Positions 1 to 8,725 of a stretch of DNA of 64,000 nt are shown here, in pieces (positions within the stretch are counted from its first letter, which is position 1; every line of letters starts with the position of its first letter). This stretch comes from Acidimicrobiia bacterium (lineage in GTDB: Bacteria; Actinomycetota; Acidimicrobiia; Spongiisociales; UBA5794), in the NCBI GenBank assembly GCA_026985095.1, contig JALSQW010000023.1:124001-188000 (forward strand), in the 5' to 3' direction. The notes under the pieces were generated by a model. It was given only the letters and a program-made list of their open reading frames with translations, made no database searches and had not been told where the DNA came from. The position numbers and the translations under genes were made by a program.

Positions 1-453
1 CGAGACGATCTCGGCGTACGGCACATCGGTGACCGACCGTACCGCGGCGACGATCGGCGTCGTTGCCTGGCCGCCGCAGGTGATCATGTTGACGTTGGGA
101 GCGTCGAGATGCTCATCGAGGTTGACGGTCGGCACCACCGCCGGACCGAGCTTGGCCGGAGTCAGGTCGATGGCCCGGATCCCGGCCTCGGCGTAGCGGG
201 GCGCGTTCTGCCGATGCACCCAGGCGCTGGTGGCCTCGAACACGACGGCGATCCCGTCGGCGTCGTCGCCGAACAGCCAGTCGACGCCCTCGGGGGTCCC
301 CACCAGCCCGTGCTCGCGGGCTCTGCGCAGGCCCTCCGACTCGGGGTCGATCCCGACGACGGCTCGCAGATCGAGGACGTCGGAGCGAAGCAGTTTGTAC
401 ATCAGGTCGGTGCCGATGTTCCCGGAACCGACGATGGCGCAGGGGACGGGCAT
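1..453 (-). CDS. mhpF: Acetaldehyde dehydrogenase (acylating), C-terminally truncated by window edge
   Basis: Converts acetaldehyde, NAD and CoA to acetyl-CoA as the last step of meta-cleavage pathways, normally in a channelling complex with 4-hydroxy-2-oxovalerate aldolase. The visible 151 residues begin with an NAD-binding motif ([14 protein letters not shown], residues 7-20) and contain the catalytic-Cys segment [10 protein letters not shown] with Cys126. The ATG at 453 has a strong AAGGAGGAG ribosome site. The gene lies 11 bp downstream of the hydratase in the same leftward operon, so the aldolase gene is probably just outside the window. The family is about 300 residues, so roughly half is present. 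Function is clear from the family motifs; only the exact aromatic substrate of the pathway is unknown. Confidence 0.93.
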   Translation of the reverse strand, partial: MPVPCAIVGSGNIGTDLMYKLLRSDVLDLRAVVGIDPESEGLRRAREHGLVGTPEGVDWLFGDDADGIAVVFEATSAWVHRQNAPRYAEAGIRAIDLTPAKLGPAVVPTVNLDEHLDAPNVNMITCGGQATTPIVAAVRSVTDVPYAEIVS

Positions 454-464
454 GGACTCCTCCT

Positions 465-1241
465 TCACGTGAACCGCACTTCCACCGACCCGAGCCGATC
501 GAACTCGGCACGGACCACGTCGCCGGCCCTCACGTCGAACGCGGCATGCAGGGAACCGGTCATCACGAACCGGCCGGCCTCCAACGTCACGCCGTGGGGG
601 GCCAGGGTGTTGGCCAGCCAGGCGACCGCCGCCACCGGGTCACCCAAGGCGGCGGCCCCCGCCCCGGTGCCGGCCGTGGCGCCGTTGTGGGAGATGACCA
701 TGCCGACCAGGCGGGGGTCCCATCCGTCGATCGGCACCGGCCGGGATCCGAGCACCACCGTGCCGCACGATGCCAGGTCGGCGATCGTGTCGGCGAGACC
801 GATCTTCCAGTCCGCGATGCGTGAGTCGACGACCTCGATCGCCGCCACCGCCCCGGCGATCGCACCGGCGGCTTCGACGGCTGTCACCCCCGGACCCCGC
901 AGTGGCCGGTCGAGGACGAGCGCGATCTCGGCCTCTGCCTTGGGTTGGATGAACGCGGCGGCCTCCAGTACGGCACCGTCGTCGACGGTCATCGACGCCA
1001 GCACCGGCGCGTAGTCGGGTTGATCGACGCCCAGCATCTCTTGCATCGGAGCCGACGTGAGCCCCAGCTTGTAGCCCACGACGTGGTCTCCGTCGGACAG
1101 CATCCGGGCCACGATGAGCTGCTGGATCGCGTAGGCGTCGTCGGCGGTCAGCTCCGGGTCGTCGGCGGTGAGCGGCGGGATCGGCGTCCGGCTGGCGCGG
1201 GCTTCGTAGAGGGCATCGGCGACGGCGGCGGGATCGGTCAT
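465..1241 (-). CDS. mhpD: 2-keto-4-pentenoate (2-oxopent-4-enoate) hydratase
   Basis: Adds water to 2-hydroxypenta-2,4-dienoate to give 4-hydroxy-2-oxovalerate, the substrate of the following aldolase/dehydrogenase pair. The 258-residue protein has the family length. It shows the GYKLGLTS segment (about residue 53) and the [12 protein letters not shown] segment with the acidic metal ligands. The ATG at 1241 overlaps the end of the IclR gene by four bases (ATGA), which suggests translational coupling. Related decarboxylases (DmpH-like) share the fold, but its place directly before the acylating dehydrogenase favours the hydratase. Confidence 0.92.
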   Translation of the reverse strand: MTDPAAVADALYEARASRTPIPPLTADDPELTADDAYAIQQLIVARMLSDGDHVVGYKLGLTSAPMQEMLGVDQPDYAPVLASMTVDDGAVLEAAAFIQPKAEAEIALVLDRPLRGPGVTAVEAAGAIAGAVAAIEVVDSRIADWKIGLADTIADLASCGTVVLGSRPVPIDGWDPRLVGMVISHNGATAGTGAGAAALGDPVAAVAWLANTLAPHGVTLEAGRFVMTGSLHAAFDVRAGDVVRAEFDRLGSVEVRFT

Positions 1242-2029
1242 CGCCGGCTCCTCGTCCGAGCGCGCAGTGGTCGCCAGCCCAGGTTGCGGGAGATGGCTTC
1301 GGCGGCGGCCATCACCGCCCCGGCATGGCTCTCGAGCGACGTGCGGTTGAGGCGCAGCGTCGGGCCGGCGGCCGACACCGCCGCGATGACCCGTCCGGCG
1401 GCGTCGCGGATCGGCGCGCCCACCGACGCCACACCGATGTTCGACTCGTTGACGTTCTCGGCGTACCCCCGATCGCGGACCTTGGCCAGGTCGGCGCGCA
1501 GTGCCTGGGCGTCGGTGATCGTGTGCGGCGTCAACGCCGGCAGTTCCCAGCCGTCGAGGATCTCGTCGAGCTCGTCGTCGTGGAGGAACGCCAGGAGGGT
1601 CTTGCCGGTCCCCGTGCAGTGGGCCCAGTTGCGCCGGCCGACCTCGTTGAAGAGCCGCAGCGTGTGCGACGATTCGATCCGTTCCACGTAGACCACTTCG
1701 CGGTGGTCGAGATGCGCGACCTGGACCGTCTCCCCGGTGAGTTTCCACAGCTCCTCCAGCGGTCCGATCGCCGCCGCGTGGAACTCGGTGTTGAGCGTGA
1801 CCGCCGCGCCCAACTCGGCGAGGACCAGCCCCAGGCGGTACTTGCCGGTGGCCGGGTCCTGACGGAGGAACCCCTCGGCGGTGAGGGTCCGAAGGAGCCG
1901 ATGCACGGTGCTCTTGCCCAGGTCCAGCTCGCGGGACAGTTCGCTGACCCCCAGGTCACGGTCGGCGTGGCGGAACGCCTTGAGGAGTCGCAGGGCATTG
2001 CCCACCGACGACAGTAGTTGGTCTGACAT
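1238..2029 (-). CDS. IclR-family transcriptional regulator of the meta-cleavage genes
   Basis: A 263-residue regulator with an N-terminal winged helix (about residues 8-65, including LSRELDLGKSTVHRLLRTL) and a C-terminal ligand-binding domain with the usual RRNWAHCTGTGKTLLAF and NIGVASVGAPIRD segments. IclR proteins of this kind commonly control aromatic-ring pathways. It sits inside the leftward operon between an unknown gene and the hydratase, overlapping both at start-stop junctions. It faces the divergent dioxygenase operon, so the intergenic region at 2698-2900 is the obvious target. Whether it activates or represses, and its ligand, cannot be read from sequence. Confidence 0.92.
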   Translation of the reverse strand: MSDQLLSSVGNALRLLKAFRHADRDLGVSELSRELDLGKSTVHRLLRTLTAEGFLRQDPATGKYRLGLVLAELGAAVTLNTEFHAAAIGPLEELWKLTGETVQVAHLDHREVVYVERIESSHTLRLFNEVGRRNWAHCTGTGKTLLAFLHDDELDEILDGWELPALTPHTITDAQALRADLAKVRDRGYAENVNESNIGVASVGAPIRDAAGRVIAAVSAAGPTLRLNRTSLESHAGAVMAAAEAISRNLGWRPLRARTRSRR

Positions 2030-2697
2030 CACGCTCCTTCGGTGCGGAGGGCGCCGAGCACGGCTCGGCGGACCTCGGTCGGATCGGGGTCGGGGGCCGC
2101 GGCGAGGGCGACGACCGCCTCCGAGCGCGGCACCAGGGAGGCCGCCAGCAGGGCATGGGCCCGGGGGAGGGAAGCGACGAAGGCGCCCTCCATCTCGTCG
2201 ACGAGTCGCCGGTCGGCACCCAGGCGCCGTAAGGTCTCGTAGTCCTGAGCGGCCGCTGCGTGGGCGTTGGCGAGCCCGGCGCCGGCATGGCCCGCATGGT
2301 GGGCACCGAGCCCCGCGCCGGGGGCGACCACCAGGTGGTACAGGTGGCTCGTGAGGCCGAGGACCCGGCGCACCTCCTCGCCGGCGGCCCCGACCTGCTC
2401 GTCGATGAGCCCCAGACGCGGCTCGACCACGGGATCGAAGAACCGGACCGTCCACGTCATCGCCTCGATCCGGTCCTCGACCGCGACCTCGGGACCCGCC
2501 GGCGGCGGGAGCGCCTCGCGGGTGGCGATCACGTGCAGGTTCTGGACGCCGGCGGCCACGACCGTGAACGGCGCGCCGAACAGCGGCATCCGACCGCGGA
2601 CGGCGGCCGGGAGGACCGACGCCCGGTTGGCGTAGGCCTCGTGGGTGGCGCGGACGTACTCGACCATCGCCTGGCGCATCTCCTCGGGACCGGGCAT
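2029..2697 (-). CDS. Uncharacterised 222-aa protein at the head of the meta-cleavage operon
   Basis: I do not recognise this protein. It is 222 residues, rich in Ala, Arg and His, with no signal peptide, no convincing membrane segment and no cofactor motif. Mid-protein there is a His-rich stretch (GLGAHHAGHAGAGLANAHA) and a preceding HLYHLVV segment, so metal binding is conceivable. The stop overlaps the IclR start by one base (TGATG), implying co-translation. It is the first gene after the divergent regulatory gap, so it is probably produced whenever the pathway is induced. ATG 2697 is chosen because the next in-frame ATG has a Shine-Dalgarno abutting it too closely. The reading frame is trusted from operon continuity. 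Confidence 0.65.
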   Translation of the reverse strand: MPGPEEMRQAMVEYVRATHEAYANRASVLPAAVRGRMPLFGAPFTVVAAGVQNLHVIATREALPPPAGPEVAVEDRIEAMTWTVRFFDPVVEPRLGLIDEQVGAAGEEVRRVLGLTSHLYHLVVAPGAGLGAHHAGHAGAGLANAHAAAAQDYETLRRLGADRRLVDEMEGAFVASLPRAHALLAASLVPRSEAVVALAAAPDPDPTEVRRAVLGALRTEGA

Positions 2698-2710
2698 GAC
2701 GACGACCTTA

Positions 2711-2723
2711 CCGGATGTTCCGG
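2711..2723. promoter_or_regulatory. Small dyad in divergent regulatory gap
   Basis: CCGGA-TGT-TCCGG, a perfect 5-bp inverted repeat immediately upstream of the leftward operon. It could be a second, weaker operator for the IclR protein. The short arms make chance occurrence in GC-rich DNA possible. Confidence 0.3.
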
Positions 2724-2811
2724 CCGCCGGGAAGTCCGAACCGCAACCCGGGACGAGCCGGACGAATGATGCGCCCCTGACACCGTCGCATCAGATGGAT
2801 GATCCCCGATA

Positions 2812-2826
2812 CGGAATCACGTTCCG
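2812..2826. promoter_or_regulatory. Candidate IclR operator in the divergent gap
   Basis: The dyad CGGAA-TCACG-TTCCG has GGAA-N5-TTCC spacing, the same as the classical IclR box (TGGAAATNATTTCCA). It lies about 75 bp before the GTG of the first dioxygenase and about 115 bp before the leftward operon. A regulator bound here could control both directions. The intergenic region 2698-2900 otherwise holds no coding sequence that I can see. Confidence 0.5.
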
Positions 2827-2900
2827 GCATGCGGGAAAGACGTCTTGTTCGGACGACGGGGACTCGGTAGGGTCGGGCGACCGAAGGAGAAAGGCGGACG

Positions 2901-3812
2901 GTGGGCATCCTCAGGCTCTCACACGTCGACATCAAGGTCCCGGACCTCGACCTGGCCGCGGCCTACTACACCGAGGTCATCGGCATGCTCGAGGTCGAAC
3001 GCACCGATGACCAGGTCTTCCTCAAGTGCTGGGACGAACAGGACCACCACTCCCTCGCCCTCCGCTACGACCCGCGCGTCGGCCTCGACCGCATGTCCTT
3101 TAAGGTCGAGCACGAAGACGATCTCGCCGAACTCGAGAAGGCCGTCGAGACCTACGGGTACGCCGTCGAGCGGATCTCCGACGGCGAAGCCGTCGGCCAG
3201 GGTGAATCCATCCGGTTCGACACCCCCTCGGGACAGGAGATGGAACTCGTCCACGAGGTCACCAGGGTCGGCGGGCTCCTCCCCAAGGTCAACCCCCATC
3301 CCGTCCCCGAAGCCATGATGAAGGGCATCGCCCCGCCGAGGATGGACCACCTCCTCGTCACCGCCGAAGAGGTCGGTGAAGCCACCAAGTTCTACATGGA
3401 CGTCCTCGGCTTCCGGCTCACCGAGCAGCTCCTCGACGGCGACGGCCACCAGATCGGGACCTGGATGGAGCGCTCCCACAGCCCCCACGACCTCGCCGTC
3501 GTCTCCGGCGTCAACGGCGGTCTCCACCACTTCGCCTACTGGCTCGACGACTGGGACCACGTCCGCAAAGCCGCCGACATCCTCGCCTACAACGCCATCC
3601 AGATCGACGTCGGCCCCACCCGCCACGGCATCACGCGGGGCGAGACCATCTACTTCTTCGATCCGCTCGGCACCCGCAACGAGGTCTTCACCGGCGGATA
3701 CCGGCCCGATCCCGACTTCCCGACGATCACCTGGACCGAAGACAACATCGGCAAGGCCATCTTCTATTACGAAGGCGAGCTCAACGACCGCTTCATGAAG
3801 GTGCACACGTGA
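2901..3812 (+). CDS. Extradiol (catechol 2,3-type) dioxygenase, copy 1
   Basis: Type I extradiol dioxygenase of the vicinal-oxygen-chelate fold, expected to open a catechol ring next to the diol with O2 and Fe(II). Its 303 residues form two VOC modules; the C-terminal one holds the metal site. By alignment from memory to XylE, the ligands are His150, His210 and Glu261. The second-sphere His196 and Tyr251 match XylE His199 and Tyr255, with matching spacings. The GTG start at 2901 follows an AAGGAGA site. Its end overlaps the second copy by GTGA. The operon places it at the ring-cleavage step fed by the phosphatase, dikinase and Rieske genes downstream. Confidence 0.93.
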   Translation: MGILRLSHVDIKVPDLDLAAAYYTEVIGMLEVERTDDQVFLKCWDEQDHHSLALRYDPRVGLDRMSFKVEHEDDLAELEKAVETYGYAVERISDGEAVGQGESIRFDTPSGQEMELVHEVTRVGGLLPKVNPHPVPEAMMKGIAPPRMDHLLVTAEEVGEATKFYMDVLGFRLTEQLLDGDGHQIGTWMERSHSPHDLAVVSGVNGGLHHFAYWLDDWDHVRKAADILAYNAIQIDVGPTRHGITRGETIYFFDPLGTRNEVFTGGYRPDPDFPTITWTEDNIGKAIFYYEGELNDRFMKVHT

Positions 3813-4726
3813 GCGGTGGCATCCTTCGGCTCTCCCACGTCGAGATCAGGGTTCCCGACCTGGAGCTCGCCACCGCCTACTACGCCGAAGTCGTCGGCCT
3901 CGTCGAGACCGCCCGAGAACCCGGCCGGGTCTTCCTCAAGGGCTGGGACGAGCACCAGCACCACTCGGTCATCCTCACCGACGCCCCGACCTACGGTCTC
4001 GAGCACATGGGCTTCAAGGTCGAGGACGCCGACGACCTCGCCCACTACGAGACCCGTCTCGAAACCGCAGGCGTCTCCGTCGAACGCTTCGCCCGCGGCG
4101 CCCTCGCCCCCGGCCACGGCGACGCCATCCGCTTCCGCGCCCCCACCGGCCACCTCGTCGAACTCGTCCACGGCATGGAGCAGGTCGGCAACATGCTGCC
4201 CCTCAACAACCCACCGCCCGAACCGCTCGGCCTCGTCGGCATGCACCCGCCCCGCATCGACCACGTCTTCCTCACCGCCGAGGACGTCGACGACGCGACC
4301 CGGTTCTTCAGCGAGTTGCTGGACTTCCGCCTCGCCGAGCAGATCCTCGGCGACGACGGCCACCAACTCGCGTCGTTCCTCGAACGCACCCACACCCCTC
4401 ACGACGTCGCCTTCATCACCGGCCCCCAAGGCGGCCTCCACCACTTCGCCTTCTGGCTCGACGACTGGAACCAGGTCCGCCGCGCCGCCGACATCTGCTC
4501 CTACCACGGCATCGACATCGACGCCGGCCCCACCCGCCACGGCGCGACCCGCGGCTACGGGTTGTACTTCTTCGATCCGGCAGGCAACCGCAACGAGGTC
4601 TACACGGGCGGCTACTGGGTCGACCCGGACGCCGACCCGATCACCTGGACCGAAAGCGAGATGGGGCGCGCCATCTTCTACTACGAAGGCGTCGTGAACC
4701 AACGGTTCCTGACGGTCCACAGTTGA
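3809..4726 (+). CDS. Extradiol (catechol 2,3-type) dioxygenase, copy 2
   Basis: A 305-residue paralogue of the preceding gene with the same two-module layout. All active-site residues are retained: His152, His212 and Glu263 as likely Fe(II) ligands, with His198 and Tyr253. It starts at a GTG overlapping the stop of copy 1, so the two are translationally coupled. Both being intact argues against a decaying duplicate. The two may differ in ring substituent preference or form a heteromer. The N-terminal modules differ more than the C-terminal ones. Confidence 0.93.
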   Translation: MSGGILRLSHVEIRVPDLELATAYYAEVVGLVETAREPGRVFLKGWDEHQHHSVILTDAPTYGLEHMGFKVEDADDLAHYETRLETAGVSVERFARGALAPGHGDAIRFRAPTGHLVELVHGMEQVGNMLPLNNPPPEPLGLVGMHPPRIDHVFLTAEDVDDATRFFSELLDFRLAEQILGDDGHQLASFLERTHTPHDVAFITGPQGGLHHFAFWLDDWNQVRRAADICSYHGIDIDAGPTRHGATRGYGLYFFDPAGNRNEVYTGGYWVDPDADPITWTESEMGRAIFYYEGVVNQRFLTVHS

Positions 4727-4734
4727 GGGAGACC

Positions 4735-5781
4735 ATGAGCGACGACACCCCCATCGACGACGCACCGTTCCCCGAGACCGAACGGCCCGACGCGCCGCTG
4801 TACCTCGCCCGCTACCACGAACGCCGAGCCGCCGGCGCCGTCCCGACCCGCGACGTCGACGACGACGTTCCCCTCTACCTCCGTAGCTTCCGGGAACGCC
4901 GGCAGCGCCCCACCGACCGGCCCGTCTGGGAGGACCGCGACCTCCCCTTCGCTCAGGCGCTCTCCGAATCGAACCGCACCAAGGAGATCTCGCCGCCGCC
5001 GCACGCCCGACGGGCCGTCGTCAACGACGTCTACCTCGTTCGCCACGGCGAGACGCAGGGCTACTCGTCCGAGAGCGGCCTCACTCCCCTCGGCACCTGG
5101 CAGGCCCACACCAAAGGGCGCGATCTGGCCAAACGCCTCCGCGACGGTGAGACCGTCGTCGTCGCCTGCGCGGCGACCAACCGGGCCGGCGAGACCGCCG
5201 AGAACCTCCACCGAGGGCTCACCGAGGGCCTCGCCATGTTCGACAAGGACGTCAAGGCCTACGAGCCGCGGGCCATGGAGGAGTTCCGGAACTTCCAAGT
5301 CGCCACCCCCTCGGGACTGCGCGACGTCACCTCGGCGTTCCGGGAGTACTACTCGCTGCTCGAGGAGTACGAACGGGTCGCCCTCGGTGACCGCCCCATG
5401 TGGCTCGTCGAGGTCGACCGGTTCTGGCGCACCCAGCAAGGCGGTGGCGACCCGATCCAGCATTGGCTGACGATCCCCATGCTCCACTTCGAACCCCCGG
5501 CCCTGTGCGTCCGTCGCTTCTGGAAGGGCATCACGGATCTCGCCGCCGACCACCCCGGCGCCCGGCTCGTCATCACCACCCACTCGGGCCCGATCCGGGC
5601 GTTCGCCATCTGGGCCCTCGGGTACGACCCCGGTGAGCCCTACAACACCGAGCACGTCAGGGTGAAGCTGTTCGAAGGCGGCACCGAAGCCCTGGTCGGG
5701 TACCGCAACCGCGTTCAAGAGGTCCACATCCCGCCGTTGGACGAGCTCCCCGACTGGGGTCTGCACGAGGAGGCGCCATGA
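4735..5781 (+). CDS. Histidine-phosphatase-superfamily enzyme with long N-terminal extension, putative aryl-phosphate phosphatase
   Basis: The C-terminal two thirds is a phosphoglycerate-mutase-like domain: LVRHGETQG (residues 101-109, phosphoacceptor His104) and the second catalytic-His segment VITTHSGPIRAF. The first ~90 residues are an acidic/arginine-rich extension with a duplicated PLYL-x4-ERR motif (about 21-31 and 46-56), which I do not recognise. ATG 4735 is preferred over an upstream TTG because GAGGGAGA precedes it. It overlaps the dikinase ATP subunit (ATGA at 5778). Placed between a dikinase and ring-cleavage enzymes, it most plausibly removes phosphate from an oxidised aryl phosphate, the role of CreD in corynebacterial 4-cresol breakdown. 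That role is inferred. Confidence 0.8.
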   Translation: MSDDTPIDDAPFPETERPDAPLYLARYHERRAAGAVPTRDVDDDVPLYLRSFRERRQRPTDRPVWEDRDLPFAQALSESNRTKEISPPPHARRAVVNDVYLVRHGETQGYSSESGLTPLGTWQAHTKGRDLAKRLRDGETVVVACAATNRAGETAENLHRGLTEGLAMFDKDVKAYEPRAMEEFRNFQVATPSGLRDVTSAFREYYSLLEEYERVALGDRPMWLVEVDRFWRTQQGGGDPIQHWLTIPMLHFEPPALCVRRFWKGITDLAADHPGARLVITTHSGPIRAFAIWALGYDPGEPYNTEHVRVKLFEGGTEALVGYRNRVQEVHIPPLDELPDWGLHEEAP

Positions 5782-6884
5782 CCTACATCGTCTGGTTCGA
5801 CGAATACCGCGACGAGCATCTCCCGATCGTCGGAGGCAAGAACCGCTCCTTGGGGGAGATGACCCTCGCCGGTCTCCCCGTCCCGCCCGGGTTCGCTCTC
5901 ACCACCCACGCATACCGGCAGATGCGCGACCAGGACGCCGACGCCCGCCACGAGGTCCAGGACCTCCTCGCCCGCATCGACCTCGACGACGCCGCCGGCC
6001 TCCAGGAGATCGCCGCCAAGGTCCGTCAGCGGATCGAGGACATCCCGATGCCTGCCGCGGTCGACGAAGCGATCAGGGAAGCGTACGGTCGCCTCGGCGA
6101 GGTCTGCGGCGACGGTGCCATCCCCGTCGCGGTCCGATCGTCGGCCACCGCCGAGGATCTCATCGACGCCTCCTTCGCCGGCCTCCAGGACACCTACCTG
6201 TGGATCAGCGGCGAAGACGACGTCGTGGCCCACGTTAAACGCTGCTGGTCCTCGTGCTTCACCGACCGCGCCATCGCCTACCGCCACGAGATGGGCCACG
6301 ACCACGACCGCCTGCTGATGAGCGTCGCCATCCAGAAGATGATCCGACCCAAGGCCGCCGGAGTGGCGTTCACCCTCAACCCGACCGACGGTGACCGTTC
6401 CCAGGTCGCCATCGATGCCGCATGGGGCTTCGGCGAGAGCGTCGTCAGCGGCGAGGTCACCCCCGACAACTTCCTCGTCGACAAGGTCATCTACGAGATC
6501 GTGTCGCGCGCCATCTCCCCCAAGACCATCGAGTACCGCTTGTCGGACGACGGCCGATCGGTCGAGAAGGCCGCCGTCCCCGACGACCGTGTCACCGCCC
6601 CCAGTCTCACCGACGACGAGGTCAAGGCCGTCGCCTGGCTGGCCCGCCAAGCCGAACGCCACTACGGGGCTCCCCAGGACGTCGAATGGGCCATCGACAT
6701 GGACCTCCCCGACAACGAGAACGCGGTCTTGCTCCAGTCCCGTCCCGAGACGGTCTGGAGCCGGAAACCCCGGAAGCCGGTCGCCAAGGGACGAGGTGAC
6801 CTGATGGACGGGATCGTGTCGACGCTGCTCAACCCGGTCCATACCAGGTCGAAGGCGTCGACGACACAAGAGCAGGGCAACTAG
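5778..6884 (+). CDS. PEP-synthase-like dikinase, ATP-grasp subunit
   Basis: A 368-residue protein equivalent to the N-terminal ATP-binding domain of PEP synthase / pyruvate phosphate dikinase. Visible motifs are GGKNRSLGEM near residue 20, VRSSATAEDL near 120, the AAGVAFTLNP segment, GFGESVVSG and the closing VEWAIDMD...LLQSRPETVW. It carries no phosphohistidine domain, so it needs the next gene product as partner. Such splits are known in phenylphosphate synthase of Thauera and in CreH/CreI of Corynebacterium glutamicum, which phosphorylate phenol or 4-cresol using ATP. The start overlaps the phosphatase gene. An ordinary gluconeogenic PEP synthase would be a single ~800-residue chain, so that role is unlikely. 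Confidence 0.87.
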   Translation: MTYIVWFDEYRDEHLPIVGGKNRSLGEMTLAGLPVPPGFALTTHAYRQMRDQDADARHEVQDLLARIDLDDAAGLQEIAAKVRQRIEDIPMPAAVDEAIREAYGRLGEVCGDGAIPVAVRSSATAEDLIDASFAGLQDTYLWISGEDDVVAHVKRCWSSCFTDRAIAYRHEMGHDHDRLLMSVAIQKMIRPKAAGVAFTLNPTDGDRSQVAIDAAWGFGESVVSGEVTPDNFLVDKVIYEIVSRAISPKTIEYRLSDDGRSVEKAAVPDDRVTAPSLTDDEVKAVAWLARQAERHYGAPQDVEWAIDMDLPDNENAVLLQSRPETVWSRKPRKPVAKGRGDLMDGIVSTLLNPVHTRSKASTTQEQGN

Positions 6885-6899
6885 CGGAGGGAGAGCACG

Positions 6900-8717
6900 A
6901 TGGCAGAGGGAAGGTTCCCGAGCCCGTTCGAGATCGAGACCCCGGCGGGAGCCGAGGGATGGGAAGAGCTGTACACCTACTCGTTGCCGTTCAGCGAGGA
7001 CCGTCGTGACTACGAGGACTCGGTCTTCTGGTTCCAAGATGGGATCCACTGGCCCGAGGTGCTGACTCCGTGGGATGCCACCTTCTTCGAGTACGCGATC
7101 GCATCGCTGTCGCAGTACAACACCCGCCACTACCTGATCCCCCCGGCGCTGGGGATCGACTATCGGGTGCTCAACGGCTACGCCTACCTGACCCCGGTGC
7201 CGGTCACCGATCCCGCCGAGATCGAGGCCCGGGTGCCGAAGTTCATGGAGCGGGCCGGGTACTACTTCCAGAACTGGGACCGTCTCTACGAGAACTGGCG
7301 CCACAAGATCGACGACCTGGCCGATCAGCTCCGGGCCCTCGACTTCTCCCCGCTGCCCGAGGTCGAACCGATGGAGGTCATCACCGAAGGTCGTGGGGAA
7401 GGCTCCGGGATGCGGCTCCAGGAGAACTACCGGACGCTCCTGAACCTGGCGTTGCGGCTGTGGCAGTACCACTTCGAGTTCCTCAATCTCGGCTACGCCG
7501 CCTACCTCGACTTCTTCGGGTTCTGCAAGGAGGCGTTCCCGAACATCCCCGACCTGGCCATCGCCAAGATGGTCGCCGGGGTCGAGGTGGACCTGTTCGT
7601 CCCCGACCAGAAACTCAAGGACCTGGCCCAGGCCGCCATCGACCTCGGTGTCGCCGACGCTTTCGCCCAGGACTCCGCGGCGGCGGTCATCGAGACGCTC
7701 GGATCCTCCGATGCGGGACGGCAATGGCTGGCGAGATGGGACGAGGCGAAGGACCCGTGGTTCAACTTCTCGAACGGGTCGGGTTTCTATCACACCGACG
7801 AGGTGTGGCTCGAGCATCTCGACATCCCCTTCGGGTATCTGCGGAACTACATCGACAAGATCCGCCAGGGTGTCGACCTGAGCCGTCCCATCGAGGAGCT
7901 GCGAGCCGAACGGGATCGGGTCGTCAACGAGTACATGGAGCTCCTCCCCACCGACGAGGACAAGGAAGCCTTCCAGGGCAAGCTCGGCTTGGCCCGGGTC
8001 GTGTTCCCCTACGTCGAGAACCACAACTTCTGGGTCGAGCACTACTCGCATGCCGTGATCTGGCGCAAGATGCGTGAGCTGGGCGAGACGTTCGTCAAGG
8101 AAGGCTTCTTCGCCGACCGCGACGACGTGTTCTTCCTCAAGCGGGACGAGATCAACGAGGCGCTGTGGGACATGTACTCGGCGTGGGCCGTCGGCACCGA
8201 GGCCCGCGGTCCCCGCTACTGGCCGCGGGAGCTCGAACGTCGCAAGGGCATCCTCGACACGCTGCGCGCCTGGTCGCCCCCGCCGGCTCTCGGCGAGCCG
8301 CCCGAGGTCGTCACCGAACCGTTCACGATCATGCTGTGGGGCATCACGTCGGACTCGATCGGGATGTGGCTCGGCGCCGGCGAAGAAGGTGGTGACGGTG
8401 GCCTGCACGGTTTCGCCGCCTCGCCGGGCGTCGCCGAAGGACCCGCCCGTGTCATCCTCACCGCCGACCAGATCGGCGAGGTGCAGGAAGGTGAGATCCT
8501 CGTCGCTCCGCTGACGGCACCGTCGTGGGCGCCGATCTTCAACAAGATCAAGGCCACCGTGACCGACATCGGCGGGATGATGAGCCACGCGGCGATCGTG
8601 TGCCGCGAGTACGGCCTGCCGGCGGTGACGGGCACGGCTTTCGGGACCAAGCAGATCGAGACGGGACAGAGGATCAGGGTCGATGGATCGACGGGGACGG
8701 TGACCGTCCTCGACTGA
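6900..8717 (+). CDS. PEP-synthase-like dikinase, acceptor-binding and phosphohistidine subunit
   Basis: A 605-residue partner of the ATP-grasp subunit. About the first 500 residues form an aromatic-rich region without the pyruvate/PEP barrel; it probably holds the acceptor pocket, as in rifampicin phosphotransferase. The last ~100 residues are the swivelling domain, with the signature GGMMSHAAIVCREYGLPAV and catalytic His563. Predicted reaction: ATP subunit phosphorylates His563, which passes phosphate to an aromatic hydroxyl. It follows the ATP subunit by 15 bp with a GGAGGGAGAG site before ATG 6900. Substrate identity is inferred only from neighbours (ring dioxygenases, Rieske oxygenase). 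Confidence 0.87.
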   Translation: MAEGRFPSPFEIETPAGAEGWEELYTYSLPFSEDRRDYEDSVFWFQDGIHWPEVLTPWDATFFEYAIASLSQYNTRHYLIPPALGIDYRVLNGYAYLTPVPVTDPAEIEARVPKFMERAGYYFQNWDRLYENWRHKIDDLADQLRALDFSPLPEVEPMEVITEGRGEGSGMRLQENYRTLLNLALRLWQYHFEFLNLGYAAYLDFFGFCKEAFPNIPDLAIAKMVAGVEVDLFVPDQKLKDLAQAAIDLGVADAFAQDSAAAVIETLGSSDAGRQWLARWDEAKDPWFNFSNGSGFYHTDEVWLEHLDIPFGYLRNYIDKIRQGVDLSRPIEELRAERDRVVNEYMELLPTDEDKEAFQGKLGLARVVFPYVENHNFWVEHYSHAVIWRKMRELGETFVKEGFFADRDDVFFLKRDEINEALWDMYSAWAVGTEARGPRYWPRELERRKGILDTLRAWSPPPALGEPPEVVTEPFTIMLWGITSDSIGMWLGAGEEGGDGGLHGFAASPGVAEGPARVILTADQIGEVQEGEILVAPLTAPSWAPIFNKIKATVTDIGGMMSHAAIVCREYGLPAVTGTAFGTKQIETGQRIRVDGSTGTVTVLD

Positions 8718-8725
8718 CGGATGCT

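Noticed and set aside
5778..8717. Gluconeogenic PEP synthase
   Set aside because: That enzyme is one ~800-residue chain with a C-terminal PEP barrel. Here the chain is split, the barrel is absent and the neighbours are aromatic-ring enzymes.
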